This document shows positions 35,384-45,720 of a stretch of DNA of 64,000 nt, in pieces. The notes beneath the pieces were generated by a model that was not told the origin of the DNA, searched no databases, and worked only from the letters and a program-made list of their open reading frames with translations. Made by a program: the position numbers and the translations under genes. Every line of letters starts with the position of its first letter. The stretch's first letter is position 1. Origin of the DNA: Liopterus haemorrhoidalis (Eukaryota > Arthropoda > Insecta > Coleoptera > Dytiscidae); the NCBI GenBank assembly GCA_963971575.1, contig OZ020617.1, forward strand, positions 23,938,740-24,002,739, read 5' to 3'.

Positions 35384-36198
35384 GTTACGTATTACGAAAT
35401 GAAACATCTTATATTAATTTAATGACAATGTTTAGGATTATTTCATTTTGAAGGTTTTATACTACCTGGATGACGTAAATCCTCTGATATCTTGGATCAC
35501 CCATAATTATTATTTTATTGCTAGGATCTGTGTTAATACCCAAATTTCGGCCCAAATATCAATCCCGAACTAAACAACGAAATATTTATATAATTAATAT
35601 ACATATATTAATTAAATTCAGATTCTAGAAATCGAGCATTACATAGTATTGAAGGTATTTCTCATTTCATATATTTTAATTTCATTATAATTTTTATGAT
35701 TTATTCAGACATAGTCATTCATTATAGTCATTTCTAATGGTTGCATTCCATTTATTTCAGTAAATATCATTGCATTGCATGTAATAAATATTACAAATAT
35801 GAAAATTATTAACACATTGTTATAATTATTGCGATGTTTAAATTAATTATGTTGCTATATTATCTATAGCTTTCATATATGTTGCTAGTCAGATGTTAGT
35901 TATTAACAATGGCGTGCTGTTATATAGTTAGGATGTACAGGAATATATTAAAAATATTATATTAAATAAAATATTAAAAATATATAGACAGGTAGTTCTT
36001 GATTTACGAGTTCTGTTGCTTGGACATGTTCATTCTTTAATGCCTCAAACATATTAAAAAATGAGATAATTGAGTAAACAACTTTAATAATTTGAAATTT
36101 TGTAGACACAAACCCGCTCAAGATCATTTATGAAGGGTATGCTGTAAGAGTTTATTTAGCCACGCTTATCAGGTTTTACGCCATTGGTTAACTTAGAG
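35384..36198. other. Noncoding, no gene
   Basis: A+T-rich; nothing recognised. Confidence 0.5.
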
Positions 36199-36951
36199 CA
36201 GTGGTATTCAATCTGTGCTCCGCGGAACCCTGGGATTCCGTGGAACGTTTTCAGGGGATCTGCAACTTTAATTAAATGGTTTTATTATGTTTTTTTAATG
36301 ACTCTTTGCTTGGATACAATCATTTTAGTAAATTTTGAAAATTGAATAACTTTAAATCTGAGGGTGCTACAAATTTCTTAATCATCATTTTCGTCATCAG
36401 TAAGTCATGTTTATTCCAAAACAACTAATTTTACTCCACAAAAAGTTCAAATTTGTTGAGTAGTGATTATTATTAACTTCTTGTATCACCTACCCTTTAA
36501 ATATGTAGTTTATACTGTATTATTGAATTTTATGTTTATAAATCATTATATTACTTTGATTTTATGTTTATAATGATTGCTCATAAATGTTTATAATAAA
36601 TAAATAAGTAAGATGCAAAACAGCATATCGATAATTATATGATTTAATTTTTATTTATAATTTGAGTTAAAAATTATATTAGGTAGGTTTTGCATTATTT
36701 AAAAAGTAAAATAGTATACCTACATTTAAAAAATATAGAAATATAGTCAGCTATAAAACATCAATTTTGATCAAGACTAAATTCAATAATAATTTTTATT
36801 CATTTATTGTAAAAAAACATCTAAATTATTATCTTAAAACGTTTGACCTTAAAATAAAAAAAAAGCTATTGTGGCTTTTTGCCTTGGGGTTCCAAAGAAA
36901 TAGCATTTAAACTGTAGGGTTCCGAGGATGTAAGAAGATTGAAGAACACTG
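36199..36951. mobile_element. hAT-type element, 753 bp
   Basis: CAGTGGTATTCAATCTGTGC at the left and GATTGAAGAACACTG at the right. Flanking octamers ACTTAGAG and ACTTTGAG match at 7 of 8. CTCCGCGGAACCCTGG and GGGTTCCGAGGAT extend the inverted repeat. No ORF. Confidence 0.78.
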
Positions 36952-37256
36952 ACTTTGAGTAACGCTAGAATCTAAAACAAATTCACACACAATTGTACAA
37001 AACGAACAAAGCTGATAGACAACTGCACTTGTAATTCTCTTACAAACTGCCAGAGTAAGTGAGAGAGAAACACATCAGTACGTTAATTATAACGTCAATC
37101 ATATGGGCTTGTCTGAAATTCTCTTAAAAATTGAAGTATACATAACAATTCAGATTCAAACAGGAGAGAAATACATAGAAATTATAAGTATTAGAAAAAA
37201 AGACGCCCATATAAGGACAGAGAATGTAAGTTCTCAGTCTCTTCACCTTTTCCAAC

Positions 37257-37655
37257 TTGTAATTCCGATTAGTAAATTGTAATTCAGAAACCTTCAAATG
37301 TAATTCAGAAACCTTCAAATGTAATTCAGAAACCTTCAAATGTAATTCAGATAAGTAATTTGTAATTCAGAGGGCGTCAATTGTATTTCAGAAAGTTGAC
37401 ATGTAATTGCGACATTTTATTTACTTCTGTTTTACTTCTGAATCACAATTTACGTTTTCTGAATTACAATTTACTATGTAAACTGCTTTAAATTTCCTTT
37501 TTCTGAATTACAACTAACACTTTCTGAATTACAATTAACACTTTCTGAATTACAACTTACTAATCTAAATTACAAATGACTCTTTCTGAATTACATTTTC
37601 CAAATCTGAATTACAATTTACTAACCTGAATTACAATTCTACTTTCTGAAAAACA
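37257..37655. repeat. Inverted arrays of an ATTCAGAAA-type short repeat
   Basis: The left block (37257-37412) has tandem ~21-bp units of AAATGTAATTCAGAAACCTT, three nearly identical. The right block (37434-37655) has at least nine units of TTTCTGAATTACAA, the complement of the same core, at irregular 20-30 bp spacing. This is the layout of a foldback-type element with tandem-repeat arms. Confidence 0.75.
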
Positions 37656-37927
37656 TATGATCGTTTCCGATATAAAATCGGAAAAGAAGTAGACCTCTGG
37701 TACATATGTGAAGACCACGTGATGAATGTATAGTATATCCACCGAGTTATGTCGGGTACAAAGTTCAGTGCAGATTCAAGTGACACATTCTTGTAATGCC
37801 GCTATCCTTGTTGTGTACACGTAAAATACAAATGAAATATCTCAGACTTACCGTCAGCTGGCCACCCGCTGAGCTCGAACAACCCTGCACTGTACTGGCT
37901 TAATATTTAAACCCTTAATATAATAAA

Positions 37928-38651
37928 CAGTGATGGGCGTTTACACGTAAACTTTAATTGTTTACGTTTACGTGTAAACTTATGTAAACAATTGCTAAAC
38001 TTGTCAACAATGTAAACTTTGTAAACTGTCAAATAATGAGGTTAGTTTTAGTTATTTAATACGAATAATAGAGAGTTAATGAACAAGTATATTCAGTTCA
38101 AAACATTAATTTATTAAAAAATGGTGGGAAGAAACCGAAGGAATAGTTCTGAAGAACTAGGTTTTGTTTTAATTAAAGAAAATGAAAGAAAATATAGGGC
38201 GTTATGCAAAATTTGCAATGAATCTTTTCGTTATTAAAAAATATAGGCTGATTTTCTTAAAGGTGATTTTTAATGTATTTTGATATTAAAAAAATTAGAC
38301 TGAATTTTTTAAAGAAAAAAAATTTTTTTTTTCATATTCATATTTACTAATTTGTATGTAACACCTGTATAATGATGCAAATTCGATTTTTATTAATATG
38401 TATATTGGCTTGTTCTAATTTTATAAACTTACTTTTTCATTTAAAATCGTTTCATTAAAATTTTATTATTTACAAAAATGTATTGAAAATGAGGTTCTGT
38501 AATTCAAAACAAGTGCGCATGTCTAAATCATTGTTTACATTGTTTACGTTGTTTACATTGTTTAGAAGGGATTTTGTGTTTACTTTACATCAATTGTTTA
38601 CGCGTCAACAATGAGGTAACTTATATCATGTAACTTACGCGCCCATCACTG
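37928..38651 (+). mobile_element. hAT element, 724 bp, perfect 8-bp target duplication
   Basis: ATAATAAA is duplicated exactly at 37920-37927 and 38652-38659. The ends are CAGTGATGGGCGTTTAC and GTAACTTACGCGCCCATCACTG. Both subterminal regions are dense in the motif TTTAC/GTAAA (TGTTTACGTTTACGTG, TTGTTTACATTGTTTAC), as expected of hAT transposase binding repeats. A BED-finger fragment remains inside. Confidence 0.88.
38122..38237 (+). pseudogene. hAT transposase N-terminal fragment (BED-finger-like)
   Basis: The start reads MVGRNRRNSSEEL. After an apparent frame shift the reading continues as KENERKYRALCKICNESFRY, with the C-x-x-C half of a BED zinc finger, and then stops. The His/Cys half and the whole catalytic domain are deleted. 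Its place inside a hAT element with intact ends supports the call. Confidence 0.5.
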
Positions 38652-39079
38652 ATAATAAAACAAGGTACATTTATATATAGTTTGTCTGAGTTCTATTCCT
38701 TGGTTTAAATTTGAAGTGCAGTTCTAAACAAGTTTCAATGCACATTTTAGTATTTGAGTATATTTGCAAATTAAATATGATATACAGTATAAATTATGCG
38801 TTGTTTTTCGCATAATGCATGTCTGTTATTATCTTTTACAAATTTAAAACCAATGCACTTCAGAAGTTTTGCTAAACTACTGCGACCAAAGGTCGCATTT
38901 TTTTTTTTTTTTTTGTATACAAGTTAAAAGAGTACTTAATGTGATGTGCTCTTTATTTTTGTACACGTCGTCCACACAGTTCCGTTAGTTCCACAGTACA
39001 AGCAGTTTTTTTTCTTTTTTTTCCATATCTTCTGTTTTTTGTTTTTCCTTATTCTTATCACTGGCGTCGGTGGAACGTT

Positions 39080-39313
39080 TTATTTTTCTGCATTTACAAT
39101 TCGTTGCACTGTGCGGTCACTTATTTGCAGTGCTTCACTTACACTTTTTTTCACACTGTTCACAGATATTAAAGGGCTTTTATTAAACTTCTCTTTTTTA
39201 AAATAATCCATCAGTTTTAAAATAAGTGGTATATTTGCAGGATATAATTTTGCTCCAGGCATGTTGCTATTGTGTAAGTCGCAAATTAACTGGATAACAA
39301 TTGCAAGAAACAA
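39080..39313 (-). pseudogene. Possible transposon-derived HTH fragment (77 aa)
   Basis: Minus-strand frame with ILKLMDYFKKEKFNKSPLIS followed by a plausible helix-turn-helix (VKKSVSEALQISDRTVQRIV), resembling N-terminal regions of Tc1/mariner-like and other transposases. A downstream palindrome GCGACCAAAGGTCGC (38882-38896) and long T runs follow. No catalytic domain was found. Confidence 0.4.
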
Positions 39314-39655
39314 AAAATCTGTACATAATTACCAATGTATCTAAATTTGTTAATTACTTAAGTACTTAAACTTGAGTCTGTTAATTTGCCATTTAAAAAT
39401 ACCATAAATTGAGTACAGGTACATTACTAAGGGAGTAATGTTATGTAAAATGATGTATAACTATCCATTAAATAGAAGTTGCTACTTAATGCTGTATTAA
39501 AATTTAAATAATATTTTGCCACTGAAAATAAACGTATTTTAAAAAATATGATGGAACAAGTTTGATAGGCACTGGAGCGTCCAACTAATGTTCTTAGTTC
39601 AGAAAATTTTGTTGGACTTTGTACCCGACATCGGTGGATACACTATAATATTTTG

Positions 39656-40410
39656 ACCGGTTCTAGTCTGCATGTATAAACAGGCATACTAGAATACCAT
39701 TCAATGTACCCAATTTAAGTGTTTAATATTTTAGGCTGAGTCGATCCCTGAGCTTACTGCACAGTATCAGAACATGAATACTTTAACATATAAAATTTAA
39801 ACCTAGTAAAATAATTATTTAAATGTTTACATTAAACAGACAGAAATCCCTGCAATAACTATCTGTTGGTCTTTAATAATAATAATAATAATAATTTATT
39901 GATTGGTTATTACAACATACATTACTTTATTGGTTACTAATAAATTTCAAAATAGAATAAATCAAATTAGTGTTGCACCTGCTAAGAAATGTCAATATTT
40001 TTAGTATAAGATATATTTCAATCATTTATTTTTATTTATTTTGTTGCGATGTTCGTTATAGCAAATGTTTGTAAATCAAACGATCGTAAATTGAGAACTA
40101 CCTATACTTAATCATTTACACACTGATATTAAAAACAATTTATTGTGTTCATTATTTATGATCAAAAGTACATCATTTCTTAGTAGAAAAATAAAACCTA
40201 CATTACATGAAACACAAAAAACTACAAACATTATTTTATTTCGTTTGTAATTGAAAGTGGAGTAAATATAATAGTAATATTTGAATTATTTTTCAAATTT
40301 TACTTATATTACAATACTTTCCTTACTGCTGTAAAGTAAAACTAGAAATATGTTCGGTAAAATTTTTATTGAACTGAATATAGAAGCATTTGAAATTTAT
40401 GTTCAACCTA
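39656..40410. other. Noncoding; short TAA microsatellite
   Basis: No gene. The TAA/AAT run is at about 39875-39896. Confidence 0.5.
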
Positions 40411-40669
40411 GGCCCGGTCTTTCCAAATTCAGATAAACCTCTAGGTAACTAACTGACAGATAAGGTTATGCAATACTTTCTGGGCTGAATAAATGTCATC
40501 CCGTCTTTAAATACAAATGTATCTATCGGATAGTTAACTAACGGATAATGAGACTGACGTATATAATTCACTGATTGGTTTTGACATGTATTCAGCAAAT
40601 GAAGTTCCAGATAACCTTATCTGTCAGATAGTTACCTAGAGGTTTACCTGAAGGTAGAAAGACCGGGCC
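40411..40669. mobile_element. MITE family G, copy 2 (259 bp)
   Basis: GGCCCGGTCTTTCCAAATTC at the left and GAAAGACCGGGCC at the right, with internal GACAGATAAGGTTA/AACCTTATCTGTC pairing. The flanks are CTA on the left and TTA on the right. Same length as copy 1. Confidence 0.8.
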
Positions 40670-40800
40670 TTAAAGTTGCATTTCAGTAGCATTAGGCACA
40701 ATATGTGAACCTAATAATTATTTTAAGATTTGTTCACTTAAATAACTCAAATGCAAAAGAACACTTTTTGAATGTGCTTTCATTCATTTCTTATCTTCGT

Positions 40801-40935
40801 ACAGAACTAGATATTGAAATCTAATAACTTTTAACGATTGAATGAGGATTTTGATCATTTATTTAGCAAAGTCCAACTTTATCGTTAAAAAGTGAGTTCG
40901 TGACAACTTAAAAATTTAGTTCCGCATAAAGCTAA
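40801..40935. mobile_element. Diverged short member of MITE family N
   Basis: GAACTAGATATTGAAATCTA and AAATTTAGTTCCGCATAAAG correspond to the family N termini; the interior is short. It lies about 200 bp before an ACBD5 exon. Confidence 0.45.
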
Positions 40936-41140
40936 GACACGAATTATATCTGCAAGTATATTTTTGTAAACTTTATATCCATCCTTTACATATTAACTGC
41001 ACTCCACTGGTCATTCACTGTCATAATGTCATGTGCCTGTATTGATACTTCGCTAAATAAGAGTTGAACATTTTTGCTCGTAGAATCTAAGAAATATGAA
41101 TGAAGTATGATGTATAATATATCGAAATGTTATGTTTTAG

Positions 41141-41274
41141 CGTCAAGAGAGGCTTCGCCACAGAGAGTTCGGTCTAGTTTGGAAACTAGTCCCGCTAGCT
41201 CTCTATACAGCCACAGCCCAGATCCACAAGATGATTCTGATCACAGTGATGATGAATATATAGATACCATTGAC
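41141..41274 (+). CDS. ACBD5: ACBD5 exon with acidic tract and FFAT-like motif
   Basis: The acceptor is TATGTTTTAG|CG and the donor GAC|GTATGT. It starts with two bases of a split codon, matching the one base left by the exon ending at 30813, and ends on a codon boundary, matching the exon at 49873. The ~45 residues are Ser/Pro-rich (SREASPQRVRSSLETSPASS), then acidic (DPQDDSDHSDD), and end in EYIDTID. That heptad fits the FFAT pattern (E, aromatic, x, D, A/S/T, x, acidic) and its acidic upstream flank. In vertebrate ACBD5 an equivalent FFAT-like motif binds ER VAP proteins and tethers peroxisomes to the ER. The VAP role here is inferred from family knowledge. Confidence 0.85.
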
Positions 41275-41474
41275 GTATGTTCATTATAACTTTTACGAAA
41301 AATTTAAGATTTTGCAAAAATAGTATGCTACTGTTAAGTTTATAACTAACAATTCTCTCATTCCAATCATCCCAAAGGAATATGATGACACTATGACTTG
41401 ATATATTATATTATGTTTCGTCACGTTTCTCGAACTTGAACCATTTGTGTTGCTTCGTGAAATGCGTAGCTCCG

Positions 41475-41634
41475 GTGGCGGTCGGTGAACCATTTTTGGG
41501 TGTGCAATTACAAGGAATACACACGCTCGTGCTTTGTCGTTGCTATACTGCTGTTGAGCGATATAGCAACGACAAAGCACGAGCGTGTGTATTCCTTGTA
41601 AATGCACACCCAAAAATGGTTCACCGACCGACAC
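41475..41634. mobile_element. Foldback MITE, 160 bp, ~72-bp arms
   Basis: The arms run from GTGGCGGTCGGTGAACCATT to GTCGTTGCTATA (left, 41475-41546) and their near-perfect complement (right, about 41564-41634), with a loop of ~17 bases. The 10-bp direct repeat TGCGTAGCTC flanks it (41463-41472 and 41635-41644), as for a 9-10 bp target duplication of the Mutator type. The open frames on both strands are by-products of the palindrome. Confidence 0.8.
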
Positions 41635-41879
41635 TGCGTAGCTCAGAGCCGCAGCAACTTTATTTAACACCTAATGCGAAGTAAATATGATGGAACAATA
41701 ACAGAAAATCAGGCGGAGAAAAATTAAATAATATTAATAACGGGGTATAAAAATTCAAAAAGTAACAAGCGCAGAATATCCTGATTTTTCTTGAATTCAA
41801 TACAAAACTTTTAAAATTAATATTGTACTGAATAAATCAGTAAATCTGATCACTTTATGTTAGTTAAGCTACATCGATA

Positions 41880-42240
41880 TGGTGCCGGGTGCTGGCGTAG
41901 CTATTATATTTTTCATAGTTAGCCCATCTTTTGGACGCCTACCATTTATCTTACCTTCTAAAGTCCATTTACCGTAACTATGAAATGACGTCACAGTTGA
42001 AAAACTCACCTTGTTGCCAATTCGTAAACTGTCAAAAAAAGTTAGGTTATATCGAACAACCAGGTTGACACCTAAATGTCAACCTGACAAAATGTACTAA
42101 CAGAGTTATGGATTGATCTTGATTAAAACATATCATAACGTTGGTACTTAAAATAACCAAGTGTGGCGTCATCTCATATTTATTGTGAATGGAGTTTATT
42201 ATCATCTTTCATACGGTAGCTGGTCGCTAATTAGTGGCCG
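41880..42240. repeat. Segment shared with the 53.7-kb nested element
   Basis: A ~70-bp block (AATGACGTCACAGTTGAAAA through CAATTCGTAAACTGTCAAA, about 41975-42035) is nearly identical, inverted, to 53690-53757. It is otherwise noncoding. Confidence 0.65.
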
Positions 42241-42248
42241 AAAATATA

Positions 42249-42924
42249 TTAAGGGGGAGGGGGGGGGTCTGATAACCACATTTTAAGCATATTTTTGTGA
42301 TTTTTTTTCCAAATCTATGGTTAAATTTTTTCATTTTCAAACTAAGTACATATATAAAGTATGTTTTGAAGAAGATACAAAAACATTTTGAAGTCTGAAA
42401 ATTTGAAATTAGATTTTGCGGTGACCAGCATACTCGTCACTGGATCATCTGAAATCAAAAAAGATTTTGAAAAAATGAAAAAGATTTTGTTAGTTTATGA
42501 GTTTGGCGAGGTAACGACGTTGAGATATTTTTTTTCATGGTTTTTTTAAATTTAACAATCACAAATATACTCACTTTTAGGTTTTTTTTAGGGGGAACTA
42601 ATTTTTTTTTGTCTTCTAAGTAACGCTAAAAACTGAAAAATCATTTTAAAAATAAAAACTCAACGTCATTACCTCGGCAAACTCATAAATTAACAAAATC
42701 TTTTTGGATTTTTGATTTCAGATAATCCAGTGACGAGTTATGCTGGTCACCGCAAAATCTAATTTCAAATTTTCAGACTTCAAAATTTTTTTGTATCTTC
42801 TTCAAAACATACTTGATATATGTACTTAGTTTGAAAATGAATAAATTTAACCATAGATTTGGAAAAAATTCACAAAAATATGCTTAAAATGTGGTTATCA
42901 GACCCTACCCCCCCCCACCCTTAA
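42249..42924. mobile_element. Foldback element, 676 bp, ~240-bp arms, TTAA ends
   Basis: The left arm starts TTAAGGGGGAGGGGGGGGGT and the right arm ends ACCCCCCCCCCACCCTTAA (read from 42904). The arms pair over most of their length, for example GCGGTGACCAGCATACTCGT with ACGAGTTATGCTGGTCACCG, and GTTTATGAGTTTGGCGAGGT with CCTCGGCAAACTCATAAATT. Only ~110-120 bp in the middle are unpaired. TTAA at both limits suggests a piggyBac-type target site. Confidence 0.85.
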
Positions 42925-43329
42925 ATAAGATTGTCGTTGACGTACCGTCTACATTTAGTTTAAAATAGAAGCATTTATACATTTTCTGCCCTTGACACTC
43001 TCAACATACGCCTATAGGCAAATGGTCATAAGAGAGGCTCTATCTGTCGGAATTATGTTGAACTAACCAAATAGACAAGTTTGTTATTGTTCTGACACAC
43101 GTGTTACATTTGTTTGGATTTTTAGACTTTGTATCTGTTTGGCATAAATGAGATATTTATTACCGTATTTTTCGGACCATAAGAGGCATCTTTTTACGCA
43201 GAAAAATTTACTTAAAATTGGAGTTCGTCTTATGGTCCGAAGATATAGGTACGTTGTTTAAAATGTGTGCGATGTTAGTGTGGAATCAAATTAGAGCGCA
43301 TAAAACAGAATCAACCAAGAAAATATAAT

Positions 43330-43967
43330 AGAAATGAATACAGAATTAGCTGTCATTTCTGGAGGCCTTACAAGTCGACGACAACCCTTGGATGTGTTGA
43401 TTAACACGTTCGCGGACAGTACGGCTGTAGCCGTCGAATATTTTTCCTAGCTCAGGTCATGACGGTCTAAACCGTCCTACTTTTTTATTCAAATATACAA
43501 ATGACGGCTGGGGCAGGTTTTAATTCCATTTAAGTATATGAAAACTAGTATAAACTGTCCTATCAGGAACATACCAAACATAGTAAATGTCCTATTATAA
43601 ACAAAAATCTAAAAAAGTGACATTTTAGGTACATCTCATTGTACAACACTGTCCGCGAACGTGTTAATAAACCATTTAATAATTTTATGCGGGAAGAGTG
43701 GAACAAACGAATGATAAAGACAAATCACGATGTTACAACAACAGGACGTATATAACAGACGACAAATTCAGAAGTACCTGGGTAAAAAATTCATGGGAAG
43801 CTGTAAAAGAAAAGACGATTATAAAGTCTTTTAAGAAATGCGGTATAAGTAACGCATTGGATAGTATCGAAGATGACTTGGTTTTTGTAGAGAATGACAA
43901 CTATAGTTCAGAAGAAAATAATACGAACAGTGACATTAACGAGACGAGTGATACCTACAGAGAGTGA
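43330..43967 (+). pseudogene. Pogo-like transposase C-terminus, split by insertion
   Basis: Upstream of the insertion the frame reads EMNTELAVISGGLTSRRQ and then PLDVLI. Downstream it resumes with NKPFNNFMREEWNKRM and ends at 43967 with AVKEKTIIKSFKKCGISNAL and an acidic tail. These are the hallmark pogo/Tigger DDE_1 motifs GGLT-x-x-x-QPLD-V-x-x-NKPFK and SFKKCGISNALDG. The interruption is exactly at a TTAA inside the conserved motif. Everything before about 43330 (DNA-binding and catalytic domains) is missing. Confidence 0.82.
43405..43663. mobile_element. PiggyBac-type MITE nested in the pogo-like gene
   Basis: TIRs CACGTTCGCGGACAGT and ACTGTCCGCGAACGTG are flanked by TTAA on both sides (43401-43404 and 43664-43667). 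It is 259 bp with no ORF. TTAA duplication and precise interruption of a known coding motif make the boundaries secure. Confidence 0.92.
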
Positions 43968-44093
43968 AGATGAACAGAATGTTCCTGGTACAAGTTAACG
44001 TAATAATAAATATTTTTTCTATAAATCGTCTCATAAATTTAAGGTGCGTCTTATCGTCCAGACGCACCGTCTTATGGTCCGAAAAATACGGTA

Positions 44094-44820
44094 AGAAAAC
44101 ACAAATCAAGACAAAAATATTAATAAATCCTTTCTAAATGTCAGTTTACAACGTATTGTCCATATGTCAAAAATTTCTTATTGTCTATTTGGTTAGTTTC
44201 GATTTTGCCACTTTGGCGGTGCAATCTTAAAAGGGGTTAGAGCTCGTTCAACATAACTTCAGCACAGGGTATCATAAATTACGTCATCAATTCTGCGCGA
44301 GAAAACAGCCAATCACATAGACGTACATAAGGGTTTTAATAACAATTGTTGTAGATACCAAACAAACAAAATAATGTATTTCAAATACATTTTTACTAAT
44401 TTTAGTACACGGTATATCTTTAAACGTACGAGAAATAAATAATAATAACGGAAATAAACAAAAAACATCGCACAATGCGCGTAGTCAAAAACAAATCATA
44501 GTGACGCCCATGTCGAGGCACAAATACATTGTTTTAATAATGCATTTTATTGTGACGTGCGTAATCTGGTATGAAAATCAGACTTTATATTGCTTTAACT
44601 CCATATCTTCATTCACTTCATTTTTGTCTTTGAAATATGCGCCGTTTGTTTAGACATCACATCCGTCTTTATTTGAGACCATAGAGCCACAGTATATAAA
44701 GTAGTTTAAAACTGCGAGGCCAGTTGTTTCTCTGGTGTAAATAAAGAACTTTGTACGATCTATTATGATGACTTGTCTTATTGTTTAGTGTTTATCGTTT
44801 TCTTGCCTAGTAGTTCTGAT
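44094..44820. other. Noncoding, no gene
   Basis: A+T-rich; short ORFs without domains. Near 44650 a CCGTCTTTATTTGAGACC word resembles the repeat at 12000 and 13640. Confidence 0.5.
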
Positions 44821-44827
44821 TAGAGAT

Positions 44828-44948
44828 GGGAATTTCGGCTCAGTTAGCGGAACCGGATCAGTGCAGGTCGTTCAGTTTGCTGAGCCGGCTCTTTGATCCG
44901 GTTAAGTAAACGTGTCCCTGAGAAACAGGTCGGTCAGTCGTCAGTTCT

Positions 44949-45005
<57 letters not shown>

Positions 45006-45720
45006 CTTCCTCATTATCTTGTTACAAAGAAATAATGAAGTTAAATAAATAAAAATCTATAGAAGTGAATTATCTATTTTGCATTTTACATTTAACAATT
45101 GTAAAATGAAATTAACATTTTTGCCGGTTTAATAGTAAACAAACAATTCATCAGATGTGTTAAGTTTATGGCGATGTTTATTGCCCTTATAAATCGGTCA
45201 TCGGGGATTTGGGCAATATTTTTATATAGTGTAGTTGTAAGAAATTACAGACTACTAGAGATGGGAATATTCGGTTCAGTTTGCGGAACCGGATCAGTGG
45301 AGGTTGTTCAGTTTCCGAGGCACAGGTCGGTCGTTCGTTCGTTCGTAGGTAGTAACGTCGCTTAGAGCCGGATCTTGCATTATATGAAGAGCCGGGTAAA
45401 TACTTTCCCGAGACACAGGTCGGTCGGTCGTTCGTTTGTAGGTAGAACGTCGCTAAGAGCCGGTTCTTGCAATATATGAACTGAACACAGGTCAGTCAGT
45501 TGTCGAACGGGCGGTCGTTCGTTCGTAGGTAGAACGTCGCTTAGCCCCAGATCTTATCTAACATTTTTGAAACAAACAATTCACTTTATGTAGCTACTGT
45601 ATTTTAAACCAGATGTGTTAAGTTTATGGCGATGTTTATTGCCCTTATAAATCGGACATCTGGGATTTGGGTAATATTTTTAATATTTTTATATAGTACG
45701 GTTGTAAGAATACAGATTAA
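44828..45720. repeat. Local direct duplications with TC microsatellite
   Basis: CGGAACCGGATCAGTG blocks occur at about 44858 and 45284. A ~90-bp unit with GGTCGGTCGTTCGTTCGTAG and AACGTCGCTTAGAGCCGG recurs at about 45325, 45415 and 45510. The block GCGATGTTTATTGCCCTTAT with ~80 bp of flank occurs at 45170 and 45627. A (TC)n run of about 23 units is at 44955-45001. Confidence 0.8.

Larger units (their letters stand above)
37725..39655. repeat. Possible composite element bounded by inverted ~30-bp repeats
   Basis: TATATCCACCGAGTTATGTC then GGGTACAAAG near 37733-37762 is mirrored near 39612-39645 by CTTTGTACCCGACATCGGTG then GATACACTATA. The hAT element at 37928-38651 and the HTH ORF at 39080-39313 lie between. 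The superfamily is unresolved. Confidence 0.4.
30814..41140 (+). other. ACBD5: ACBD5 intron, ~10.3 kb, transposon-rich
   Basis: Bounded by GT (30814) and AG (41139-41140). It holds MITEs, hAT elements, a minisatellite and foldback arrays, listed separately. No host exon was recognised inside; phase compatibility across it suggests none is required. Confidence 0.75.
43163..44091 (+). mobile_element. Pogo/Tigger-like element, internally deleted
   Basis: TIRs CCGTATTTTTCGGACCATAA and TTATGGTCCGAAAAATACGG are flanked by TA (43161-43162, 44092-44093). A second ACCATAAGA-type word is repeated inward (GGAGTTCGTCTTATGGTCCG near 43220; GTGCGTCTTATCGTCC near 44044). Only the C-terminal part of a transposase remains, itself split by an insertion. 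Confidence 0.88.

Noticed and set aside
37257..37655. CRISPR-like repeat array
   Set aside because: The units are imperfect, unequally spaced, face both directions and lack unique spacers, and the DNA is clearly eukaryotic.
41293..41684. Overlapping open frames on both strands (125 and 82 codons)
   Set aside because: They result from the palindromic MITE at 41475-41634, whose two strands encode nearly the same peptide.
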